Under the pieces are notes generated by a model that was given only the letters and a program-made list of their open reading frames with translations, did not search any database and was not told where the DNA came from. This document shows positions 60,901 through 64,000 of a stretch of DNA of 64,000 nt, in pieces. A program made the translations under genes and the position numbers. Numbering within the stretch: the stretch's first letter is position 1; the number at the start of each line of letters is the position of its first letter. This DNA is from Dicaeum eximium (Eukaryota; Chordata; Aves; Passeriformes; Dicaeidae): NCBI GenBank assembly GCA_013396995.1, contig VWZP01010162.1, positions 1,338,127-1,402,126 of the forward strand, in the 5' to 3' direction.

Positions 60901-63866
60901 GAGGTTAGCTTAAGTCCTTATCATTCCAACAGGTCTAATGCAGCTTTTTTTTTTAGAAATGTTGGTGTTTTCAGCATGACTGTTGAAGAAAAGTAATTAA
61001 TATATTTCAGGGAAACCTAAAATCTTGCTTAAAAAATATTTTTTCCTCAGTTTATGGTAATATTGAACAAAATTCACACCACTGCAATTTTATTTTATAG
61101 TTGCTAACACACACTGCATTTTTCTCTACTTTTTTTTTTTTTAATTTTTCTTTTTCCCTGTAGATATTTAAACCTCAGCCTCTGACTGAGATATGGACGA
61201 ATGGTTCTTTTTTCAACATTCCCCCTTCCTTGTCTGACTCTATTATGGAAAAACAAAACTGGAAGAATTAAGTATCTCCCAGTTGTGCTTTCCAACAGAA
61301 AATTAAAGTATTGCAAACAGATTACTAGGCCACAAGAGGCACATTGTGGGATATCTGATGACAGCAGGGCTTTGAAATTCAAATGTAGCTCTTTTTCTTT
61401 GAAATCCTGCCATGGGTGTAGCTCTCTCAGCACTGCCCTGAAGCTGAAACAGCTGCTTTAGTTTCCTTTTACAGTGATTTCCTCATCATTCAGTTGGAAG
61501 ATGAGGGGCTCAATTCTATAATTTAGTAACAAGTGAACAGAAAGGCACACTGTACTTGGTAATTTCCAGAACAGCTTTTGATAACTCAGAATAATAAAAA
61601 ATCACAAGAATCTTAAGGACTGCACTTTCTGTGATCATGATGCTTCTCATAGATGCCCTGACAGATGCAGTTTACTGGAGCATCCAATCAACTTGCACTT
61701 AAATATTTAATGTGGATAAGACTTCAGCTTTTCTCAGCAGTGAAAATTACCTTTAATAGAAGGCTGAGCTACCCACTTACTTATTTCCTGTGGTTTTTTT
61801 TTTCCTTACTGAGTTTGAGTGGGTAATTTAAGTAAGTATTTTAATTTTTACTGAATTCCACTCAACAAGACTTTGTGTACCGATTCCTCAAGGCCAGTCC
61901 AATATATGCTGCCCTTGTATTTAGGAAATTTGGTGGCATCCTGCAGCTGCTTCTGAAAACTCTGTTTCTTAATGTTTTACTGTTACTGTGAAAGAATACA
62001 GAACACATCACTGCTTTTCTGGAAAATGTACTTGTCAGTCACTTGAACAGCTTGTCCTACAGCTTTGATAAGGAAGAAGAAAGAGCAAGGCAAAGCTGAC
62101 TCTCATAGCCAGGTGAAAAAGATGTTACTAGTCAGGAGGCCTGAACTAATAGTTAAACTACAAGAACTGAAGGATAAAAATCCCTTTCAAACAAATAAAC
62201 AAAAAGCAAATGGTGAGTATACAGAAAACAACAAAGGAAGATGAGACCACCAAAAACCCAGAATGGTTAGTGAAGGACAGGTACCAAACTTTGATGATAA
62301 CAAATGCACTACTACATATTTCTTTATAAATATATACTATACAAAATTACATTCATATTTTCCTGTTTTCTTGTCTTACCATTGTTTGATGAGGTGATTA
62401 ATGTCAGTTTACATAACTTATTTACCAATGGAAACTTCTCATTTTAAATCTCAGGCTGTAGATCTCACCTTACATTTAATTGGGATTCCTGAAACAGGTT
62501 ATTTGCTAAATATTTCTATTTGTTTCAATATATAGCCTTATTTTGCCCCCCAAAATTTGCCCCTCAATTTGTAGGTTTTCCCCCTACAAATAAGTTCAGT
62601 CTCTTTTGTATACCAAATACTTCAAATATATCTAATGAGGGTTCTTGTTTACCTCTTGCTATTACCTAGATTGTGACCATAGACAATCCTTCTCCACGTC
62701 CCAGACTGGGTAAATTATATTTCATCAACAGACTAAAACAACTTCTAAACTTCTGAAAGTGACAAAAGGGACACTGTCATGCTTTAAACAGACCAGTATT
62801 TTAGAGAACATTATCTCTCATGAGCCAACAGGTGCGACTGTCTGGTTTTTACTATTGTTTTGAGAAGGAGGAAGGATAAAGGTAGAAGAACCAAGTAAGA
62901 CTCTACAGTACAGGGTATGCTCAGTGCAAACCCAGCTGACAACACACTGCAGTGTCCTCCAGCAAGTTCTTTCTAAGGCAAGTTGTACTATATATAGCAG
63001 CTACCTTGTGTCTGTCACACAGCATTGCCAGTGGTAACACTGCAGCAATTAAGTGGCTCAATCACCAGTTCAGGGCTGGTTTTCTTACCCATGCACACAG
63101 GAGCAGCTGTTCCACTGCCTTGGGGGTTCCTTTTCTTTGACACCTACTTGGCACAAACTGTTTGCCAGGTAGCTGCTGACACATTCAGACAGTTTTGCTG
63201 CTGCAGCTTCTTGGAGATGAAGCCTGGAAGGCTCAAACATACACAAAGCTGCAAATCCTGCAGTGTATTGCAAATCCTGCAAATCCTTCAAGTGCTCTGT
63301 ATATCCACACATGTGAGGACTTCACTCTCTATGTCACATTTAGGATTCCTAGGCAATGTTAGAGTTGCAGTGGGGCAGCAAAGGAGAAATCCAGCAGACA
63401 TGACTGCCACAGAAACACAGGGGTAACAATGACATGCCAGCAATGGCCCTAGGAGAGGGACCATCCCATCTCCACAAAGATACTACCAGCAGAATGCCAG
63501 ACAGAAGAACCAGGAGCATAATTACACATTTTAGTTATCTCAAACACGTTAGAGCACATTTTCTTGTTCAGCTTTTATGACCCACAGTATTTTATCACAT
63601 CTTTTATGATTTAGCATTACCTGTCAAGCAAAAACTATACAAATACAGGCTTTTCACATCTATTTGACAAAAACCACCCTGAGATTCCTCATATTTTCGT
63701 ACTCATGCTTCTGTAAAGTAATTAAGAATCTTACTTGCTATGGGAACGCCATTTGCTAACCAGCTTATATTAGGCTTTGGGTTGCCATTCGCTCTGCAGA
63801 TCAATGTTCCATCTTCTCCAGGAGATAAGACCAAGTTTCTGGGTGCTGTTATCCAGTATGGAGCAG
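15326..63866 (-). CDS. NRCAM: NRCAM, neuronal cell adhesion molecule (partial, spliced; 22 exons Ig4 to C-terminus)
   Basis: Cell-surface immunoglobulin-family adhesion receptor of neurons and glia (L1 family) that clusters at nodes of Ranvier and axon initial segments and links to ankyrin. Minus-strand exons: 63866-63735, 55934-55791, 54815-54704, 54360-54194, 54111-53964, 53381-53257, 52011-51982, 50570-50469, 47611-47414, 47301-47231, 46310-46085, 45793-45678, 42739-42535, 42376-42254, 41223-41047, 39936-39901, 31798-31673, 30573-30421, 26862-26731, 23662-23584, 16141-16130, 15563-15326. All junctions are GT/AG and all phases join, giving 2852 nt (2 nt of a split codon, 949 codons, stop). 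Domains in order are Ig4-6, FN1-5, one membrane span and a cytoplasmic tail with FIGQY and terminal NSFV. NSFV separates it from neurofascin. The 5' exons are outside the window. The three microexons and the FN5 pair are probably alternative. Confidence 0.97.
15564..16129 (-). other. NRCAM: NRCAM intron between the RSLE microexon and the last exon
   Basis: 566 bp. Pyrimidine-rich before the last exon (GTTTGTTTGTTTCTGTCTCCAG). No repeat or further exon seen. Confidence 0.85.
16130..16141 (-). CDS. NRCAM: NRCAM 12-bp RSLE microexon
   Basis: GTCTCTTGAAAG lies between the acceptor ATATGTAG and the donor GTAAGG, after a long pyrimidine-rich tract. Spliced between TAC AG and C GAT it reads Y-RSLE-SD. 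RSLE is the four-residue neuronal insertion of L1-family tails that creates a YRSL (Yxx-hydrophobic) signal for AP-2 endocytosis in L1. Twelve bases with symmetric phase mean skipping gives EYSDAED. The match in residue, phase and position makes the call firm despite its size. Confidence 0.92.
16142..19888 (-). other. NRCAM: NRCAM intron between the RSLE microexon and the Gag-like exon
   Basis: The 60 bases before the microexon are pyrimidine-rich, as expected for a regulated microexon. I found no reverse-transcriptase, RNase H, methyltransferase or tyrosine-recombinase remnant that would complete a DIRS element. A 65-codon minus frame (16568-16371) and a GC-richer patch at about 19560-19700 are unexplained. 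Confidence 0.6.
19889..19894 (-). promoter_or_regulatory. Candidate poly(A) signal AATAAA after the Gag-like ORF
   Basis: AATAAA on the minus strand, 78 bp beyond the stop of the Gag-like ORF, with TTAGTTGTTTC about 10-20 bases further on as a weak U/GU-rich element. It would let the ORF serve as a complete terminal exon. AATAAA is common in AT-rich DNA, so chance is possible. Confidence 0.4.
19972..21811 (-). CDS. DIRS-type Gag-like (LAP2alpha-C-like) ORF; candidate in-frame alternative terminal exon of NRCAM
   Basis: ATG at 21807-21805 and TAA at 19974-19972 give 611 residues without a break; the frame stays open upstream to a TGA at 21918-21916. Residues 7-16 are a basic KKLDKEKKRK patch. 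A Ser/acidic region follows to about residue 320, then a helical core at about 339-542 with PTDRKIEEAIKRSF (411-424), WRALWLRPW (501-509) and LPYTGGQLFGESL (522-534), and a basic tail. I recognise this core layout from Gag-like ORFs of DIRS retrotransposons, related to the LAP2alpha-specific part of TMPO. No database search was possible. CTTTTTTCATCACTTCAG precedes base 21811, and splicing from the exon ending at 23584 is in frame. No reverse transcriptase or tyrosine recombinase is seen nearby. It could instead be an untranscribed insertion or a separate gene without a visible promoter. Confidence 0.7.
21812..21832 (-). promoter_or_regulatory. Candidate splice acceptor of the Gag-like exon
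   Basis: On the minus strand a pyrimidine run CTTTTTTCATCACTTCAG ends at 21812, followed by GTCC and the ATG. It is at least as good by eye as several proven NRCAM acceptors. The phase (one base completes the split codon) matches the donor at 23583. Use of the site is inferred. Confidence 0.55.
21812..23583 (-). other. NRCAM: NRCAM intron between the cytoplasmic exon and the Gag-like ORF
   Basis: About 1.8 kb, AT-rich. The donor GTGAGC at 23583 is the one the Gag-like exon would use. No CpG-rich patch that might act as an independent promoter of the ORF is visible. Confidence 0.6.
23584..23662 (-). CDS. NRCAM: NRCAM exon, membrane-proximal cytoplasmic tail
   Basis: 79 bp. VKEKEDAHADPEIQPMK, then EDDGTFGEY. 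It ends TAC AG|GTGAGC, so two bases of a codon pass on. Three downstream acceptors fit this phase: the constitutive last exon (AG|C, Ser), the RSLE microexon (AG|G TCT, Arg-Ser) and the acceptor before the Gag-like ORF at 21811 (AG|G TCC, Arg-Ser). This exon is therefore the branch point of the cytoplasmic tail. Confidence 0.95.
23663..26730 (-). other. NRCAM: NRCAM intron between transmembrane and cytoplasmic exons
   Basis: About 3.1 kb, AT-rich, with the TG/TATATG microsatellite at 24.9 kb. No further exon or mobile element recognised. Confidence 0.8.
24908..24972 (+). repeat. Alternating TG / TATATG microsatellite
   Basis: About 65 bases of (TG)n mixed with TATATG hexamers. Open frames here reading YIYIYI or VYVYVY come only from the repeat. 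Confidence 0.95.
26731..26862 (-). CDS. NRCAM: NRCAM transmembrane exon
   Basis: 132 bp. A short juxtamembrane stretch AMASRQVDIATQGW leads into about 22 hydrophobic residues (FIGLMCAVALLILILLIVCF), closed by the basic stop-transfer RRNKGGKYP. Acceptor TTATCTCTAG, donor G|GTATGC. It accepts phase 1, so it can follow FN5, the 12-residue cassette or FN4 directly. Confidence 0.96.
26863..30420 (-). other. NRCAM: NRCAM intron between FN5 and the transmembrane exon
   Basis: About 3.6 kb with the poly(A) tract and assembly gap at 27.75 kb and AT-rich repeats at 28.3-28.4 kb. Nothing else identified. Confidence 0.8.
27742..27788. other. Assembly gap inside a poly(A) tract
   Basis: Fourteen A, then 21 N (27756-27776), then eleven A. 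The true tract length is unknown. It lies in the intron between FN5 and the transmembrane exon and affects no exon. Confidence 0.97.
30421..30573 (-). CDS. NRCAM: NRCAM exon, second half of fibronectin III domain 5
   Basis: 153 bp. SKEDWKKEIVNGSRSFFVLK, then GTAYKVRVGAEGLSG and SSEDVFETGP. Acceptor TTTTTATAG, donor G|GTGAGG. It forms the second part of the optional 93-codon FN5 cassette. Confidence 0.95.
30574..31672 (-). other. NRCAM: NRCAM intron inside FN5
   Basis: About 1.1 kb, AT-rich, with the TTTA tract at 30.83 kb. No exon seen. Confidence 0.85.
30830..30890 (+). repeat. T-rich TTTA/TTTC low-complexity tract
   Basis: Imperfect TTTAT and TTTCT units over about 60 bases just past the FN5 exon in the NRCAM intron. 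Confidence 0.9.
31673..31798 (-). CDS. NRCAM: NRCAM exon, first half of fibronectin III domain 5
   Basis: 126 bp. VQPLYPRIRNVTTAAAETYA, then NISWEYEGPDHANFYVEYG. Together with the next exon it makes 279 bp, exactly 93 codons, with phase 1 at both outer ends. This matches the known 93-residue optional FN5 of NrCAM. Sequons NVT and NIS. Confidence 0.95.
33755..33802 (+). repeat. A-rich low-complexity tract
   Basis: Runs of A broken by single C or CC. Confidence 0.9.
37068..37175 (+). repeat. Imperfect short tandem array, unit like AAAACTTCTATTT
   Basis: At least six copies of AACTTCTA-type units with varied spacers, the first two joined by the 12-mer TATAGGGCAGTT. Confidence 0.85.
38783..38852 (+). 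repeat. AT-rich TATATA tract
   Basis: Repeated TATATAC, ATATATTT and similar units in the large FN4-FN5 intron. Confidence 0.75.
39702..39768 (+). repeat. A-rich tract with C interruptions
   Basis: About 67 bases of A with scattered C, 130 bases beyond the donor of the 36-bp microexon. Confidence 0.9.
39901..39936 (-). CDS. NRCAM: NRCAM 36-bp microexon (12-residue cassette before FN5)
   Basis: A 36-bp exon between CATTAAAG and GGTAAAA encoding AGILRPAVGAGK. Phase 1 at both ends. NrCAM is known to carry a 12-residue alternative cassette at this point between FN4 and FN5 or the membrane span. Skipping keeps the frame. Confidence 0.9.
39937..41046 (-). other. NRCAM: NRCAM intron between FN4 and the 12-residue cassette
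   Basis: About 1.1 kb AT-rich sequence, nothing recognised. Confidence 0.85.
41047..41223 (-). CDS. NRCAM: NRCAM exon, second half of fibronectin III domain 4
   Basis: 177 bp. NNTHELGPLVEIRIPANESS, then YSTRYKFYFNAQTSVGSGSQ and TIMDE. Sequons NNT, NES and NYS. The acceptor GTAACAACAG follows a T-rich run. The donor G|GTAAGA leaves phase 1, shared by the next four acceptors, so several downstream cassettes can follow directly. Confidence 0.95.
41224..42253 (-). other. NRCAM: NRCAM intron inside FN4
   Basis: About 1 kb. It contains the CR1 stub ending only about 20 bases from the upstream exon's donor side at 42254. Confidence 0.85.
42168..42232 (-). mobile_element. Short CR1 3'-end stub
   Basis: ATCACAGAATCAAATAATGG, then GGGTGGAAAGGACTTGAAAG and TCCAACCCCC on the plus strand: the reverse complement of the last about 65 bp of a CR1 LINE. 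It lies in the intron between the two FN4 exons. Confidence 0.85.
42254..42376 (-). CDS. NRCAM: NRCAM exon, first half of fibronectin III domain 4
   Basis: 123 bp. SSPSFLKITNPTLDSLTLEW is followed by SPTHPNGVLTSYTLKFQP. The acceptor is TTTTTAAAAG and the donor A|GTAAGT. Entry phase 1 and exit phase 1. Confidence 0.95.
42535..42739 (-). CDS. NRCAM: NRCAM exon, second half of fibronectin III domain 3 with proprotein-convertase site
   Basis: 205 bp. It begins VYYWKVQSLSRRSRRHVEKK, followed by the FN3 strand YSSYKLNVRVVNGKGEGP. The SRRSRRH stretch fits a furin/proprotein-convertase site. L1-family proteins, including avian NrCAM, are known to be processed in FN3 into two chains that stay associated. 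Donor G|GTATGA. Confidence 0.95.
42740..45677 (-). other. NRCAM: NRCAM intron inside FN3
   Basis: About 2.9 kb, AT-rich, no mobile element or extra exon recognised. Confidence 0.8.
45678..45793 (-). CDS. NRCAM: NRCAM exon, first half of fibronectin III domain 3
   Basis: 116 bp, encoding PMVAPGNVQVHVINSTLAKV, then YWDPVPLKTVRGHLQGYK. NST is a sequon. The donor AAA|GTAAGTA is close to consensus and leaves phase 0. Confidence 0.95.
46085..46310 (-). CDS. NRCAM: NRCAM exon, second half of fibronectin III domain 2
   Basis: 226 bp. PLKGFQSNGPGLQYKVSWRQ, VDDEWTSVIVANVSKYIVSG and the strand PYEVKVQALNDLGYAPEPSE, ending HSGED. NVS is a sequon. Acceptor TTCATTTCAG; donor T|GTAAGT with one base left for the Leu codon of the next exon. 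Confidence 0.95.
46311..47230 (-). other. NRCAM: NRCAM intron inside FN2
   Basis: 920 bp with the tandem array at 47.0 kb. Confidence 0.85.
47001..47069 (+). repeat. Imperfect tandem array, unit AAAATTAAATTGGTATTT
   Basis: Three to four copies of an about 20-base unit containing TTGGTATTT or TTGGCATTT, in the FN2 intron. Confidence 0.85.
47231..47301 (-). CDS. NRCAM: NRCAM exon, first half of fibronectin III domain 2
   Basis: 71 bp, encoding PDENPANVQGIGSEPDN and LVITWE, i.e. the FN1-FN2 linker and first strands of FN2. Acceptor TTTTTAG, donor GAG|GTAAGA, leaving phase 0. Confidence 0.94.
47414..47611 (-). CDS. NRCAM: NRCAM exon, second half of fibronectin III domain 1
   Basis: 198 bp. FVIEYEDALHEPGVWHYQ is followed by PYVNYSFRVIAVNKIGRSQP, the FN3 tyrosine-corner strand, and ends YLTKSA. 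The exon is GC-rich against its introns. Donor A|GTAAAT, acceptor TGCTTGCAG. Confidence 0.95.
47612..50468 (-). other. NRCAM: NRCAM intron inside FN1
   Basis: About 2.9 kb, AT-rich; nothing recognised. Confidence 0.8.
50469..50570 (-). CDS. NRCAM: NRCAM exon, first half of fibronectin III domain 1
   Basis: 102 bp. It reads RPNPPFDLELTGQ, then DLSWIPGDENNSPIT, with the conserved FN3 tryptophan. The donor is A|GTGTGT, weaker than the GTAAG type used by most exons of this gene. The one base left over joins AC of the next exon to give Asn. Confidence 0.94.
50571..51981 (-). other. NRCAM: NRCAM intron between the 30-bp microexon and FN1
   Basis: About 1.4 kb, AT-rich with a CA-rich stretch at about 51860-51885. 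No extra exon seen. Confidence 0.8.
51982..52011 (-). CDS. NRCAM: NRCAM 30-bp microexon, Ig6-FN1 linker (10 residues)
   Basis: A 30-bp exon bounded by CTTTTCAG and GGTAAAC. It adds ten residues of the Pro-rich hinge APPTPAIIYA between Ig6 and FN1. Both ends are phase 1, so inclusion or skipping preserves the frame. NrCAM is known to have a ten-residue cassette at this point; that it is alternative here is inferred from the symmetric phase and small size. Confidence 0.9.
52012..53256 (-). other. NRCAM: NRCAM intron between Ig6 and the 30-bp microexon
   Basis: About 1.2 kb, of which about 400 bp is the antisense CR1 3' end. Confidence 0.85.
52574..52968 (+). mobile_element. CR1 LINE 3' end, 5'-truncated
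   Basis: Plus-strand copy of the CR1 3' region: AGGCTGAGGCAGCTGGGGCT, AGAGAAGGCTCTGGGGACACC, GGCACTGGAACAGGTTGCCC, and the end GAACTAGATGACCTTAAAGG with TTCTGTGATGCTACC. Its 65-codon frame (EHLSYEDRLRQLGLVSPKKR) is the usual CR1 tail, not a gene. It sits antisense in the intron between Ig6 and the 30-bp microexon. Confidence 0.92.
53257..53381 (-). CDS. NRCAM: NRCAM exon, second half of Ig domain 6
   Basis: 125 bp. FLVGKDNLTIMNVTDKDDG is followed by GTYTCIVNTTLDS with the second Ig6 cysteine. Sequons NLT, NVT and NTT are visible. The exon ends GTT GTT G, leaving one base, so it can splice either to the 30-bp microexon at 52011 or straight to FN1 at 50570 without changing frame. Confidence 0.95.
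53382..53963 (-). other. NRCAM: NRCAM intron inside Ig6
   Basis: 582 bp of T-rich sequence; nothing recognised. Confidence 0.85.
53964..54111 (-). CDS. NRCAM: NRCAM exon, first half of Ig domain 6
   Basis: 148 bp, encoding PTMIIKQPEYKVIQRYGQ, the cysteine in FECIIKHDS and TVTWLKDNDELPDDE. It ends AG of an Arg codon before GTAAGG (phase 2). Intron lengths on both sides are short (82 and 582 bp). Confidence 0.95.
54194..54360 (-). CDS. NRCAM: NRCAM exon, second half of Ig domain 5
   Basis: 167 bp. FKGVKGSILRGNEYVFHDNG is followed by the Ig signature GTYTCVARNELGK. NGT is a glycosylation sequon. The acceptor is TATATCAAG, which is pyrimidine-poor compared with the other exons. The donor is G|GTGAG. 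The last base begins the Asp codon of the next exon (DPTMIIKQP). Confidence 0.95.
54361..54703 (-). other. NRCAM: NRCAM intron inside Ig5
   Basis: 343 bp; nothing recognised. Confidence 0.85.
54704..54815 (-). CDS. NRCAM: NRCAM exon, first half of Ig domain 5
   Basis: 112 bp, translating as EPPRILTPANKLYQV, then LLDCAYFGSPKPEIEW. It contains the first Ig5 cysteine. It ends with TG of the tryptophan codon before GTAAGC, and the next exon supplies the G, so the exon leaves phase 2. Confidence 0.95.
54816..55790 (-). other. NRCAM: NRCAM intron between Ig4 and Ig5
   Basis: 975 bp; nothing recognised. Confidence 0.85.
55791..55934 (-). CDS. NRCAM: NRCAM exon, second half of Ig domain 4
   Basis: 144 bp. 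It reads APEDPSRRVDGDTIIF and then AVYQCNASNEYG, which carries the second Ig cysteine in the usual Y-x-C setting. NAS is an N-glycosylation sequon. The acceptor is a pyrimidine run ending ACCAACAG and the donor is G|GTAAG. The last base starts the Ala codon of the Ig4-Ig5 linker (AEPPRIL). Confidence 0.95.
58162..59150 (-). mobile_element. CR1 LINE, degenerate, 5'-truncated with internal deletion
   Basis: Minus-strand reading shows reverse-transcriptase pieces in shifting frames: a segment like VTNLIRFYDEMTGQ near 58.65 kb, and the C-terminal piece DLGILVDAELTMSQQCALVA near 58.36 kb. It ends with the CR1 3' signature (GGGGATTGGACCACATGACC, then CCCTTCCAAACTCAATGTTTC). Stops and frameshifts show it is dead. 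Part of the reverse transcriptase between these pieces seems deleted. It lies in the Ig4 intron of NRCAM in the same orientation as the gene. Confidence 0.88.
63251..63290 (+). repeat. Short tandem array of GCAAATCCTGC
   Basis: Three copies of CAAATCCTGC or CAAATCCTTC within 40 bases. Confidence 0.8.
63735..63866 (-). CDS. NRCAM: NRCAM exon, first half of Ig domain 4
   Basis: 132 bp, first coding exon seen in the window. It starts after CCCAG with phase 1 (CT completes an Ala codon) and begins AAPYWITAPRN, the NrCAM Ig4 start. It holds the first Ig cysteine (TLICRANG) and the tryptophan of ISWLANG. It ends A|GTAAG, so one base passes to the next exon (ATT GCC CCA). The preceding exon lies beyond the right edge. 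Confidence 0.95.
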
Positions 63867-64000
63867 CTGGGTTTAAGAAAAGAAGGTCAGCAATTATTTT
63901 CCAAAATTATGTACAGAAAATCATAAGGTACAGGCATGGTAATCACAATATAATTCAAACAACATATGTGTAGATATAGACTTAGAACTATACTGTTACT

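Larger units (their letters stand above)
55935..63734 (-). other. NRCAM: NRCAM intron inside Ig4
   Basis: About 7.8 kb. It holds the degenerate CR1 at 58.2-59.15 kb, a GC-richer stretch at 57.5-57.75 kb with a TATATAAAAGG motif at 57864-57874, the GCAAATCCTGC array at 63.25 kb, and a splice-bounded-looking open segment at 56.46-56.59 kb. No confirmed exon. Confidence 0.75.

Noticed and set aside
15326..63866. Neurofascin, L1CAM or CHL1 as the identity of the gene
   Set aside because: The C-terminus NSFV, the KEPAEGNESSEAPSP tail and the FN5 sequence fit NrCAM; neurofascin ends differently and L1/CHL1 tails diverge.
1..64000. CRISPR arrays, bacterial operons, tRNA or rRNA genes
   Set aside because: The DNA is vertebrate with spliced genes; no regularly spaced repeats, cloverleaf or rRNA-like blocks were seen.

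Overview
The window is vertebrate genomic DNA, AT-rich and intron-dominated. It is most likely from a bird, or at least a sauropsid. The reasons are CR1 LINE copies with the typical avian 3' end, short simple repeats, and coding exons almost identical to vertebrate NrCAM. The species cannot be told from the sequence.

One gene dominates: NRCAM (neuronal cell adhesion molecule, L1 family) on the minus strand, entering at the right edge and ending near 13.2 kb. I place 22 coding exons, each with AG acceptor and GT donor and all joining in phase. Reading right to left they are Ig4 (63.7 and 55.8 kb), Ig5 (54.7, 54.2), Ig6 (54.0, 53.3), a 30-bp linker microexon (52.0), FN1 (50.5, 47.5), FN2 (47.3, 46.2), FN3 with a basic protease site (45.7, 42.6), FN4 (42.3, 41.1), a 36-bp microexon (39.9), FN5 (31.7, 30.5), the transmembrane exon (26.8), the first cytoplasmic exon (23.6), a 12-bp RSLE microexon (16.1) and the last exon with the FIGQY ankyrin site and C-terminal NSFV (15.3-15.6). 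The exons encode 949 residues plus stop. The 5' end of the gene (signal peptide, Ig1-3, promoter) lies beyond 64,000. The 3' UTR runs about 2.1 kb to several candidate poly(A) signals.

The striking element is an uninterrupted 611-codon ORF on the NRCAM strand at 19972-21807, inside the intron between the first cytoplasmic exon and the RSLE microexon. It resembles the Gag-like protein of DIRS-type retrotransposons, the family from which the LAP2alpha-specific part of mammalian TMPO derives. A good splice acceptor lies four bases before its ATG. Splicing from the upstream NRCAM exon would join in frame (AG|G TCC ATG), and an AATAAA lies 78 bp past its stop. It therefore has every sequence feature of an alternative NRCAM terminal exon, which would replace the ankyrin/PDZ tail by a 612-residue Gag-like tail. 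Transcription is not shown by the sequence.

The leftmost 13 kb is downstream intergenic DNA with no recognisable gene. The introns hold CR1 fragments (42.2, 52.6-53.0, 58.2-59.1 kb), simple repeats and one 21-N assembly gap.
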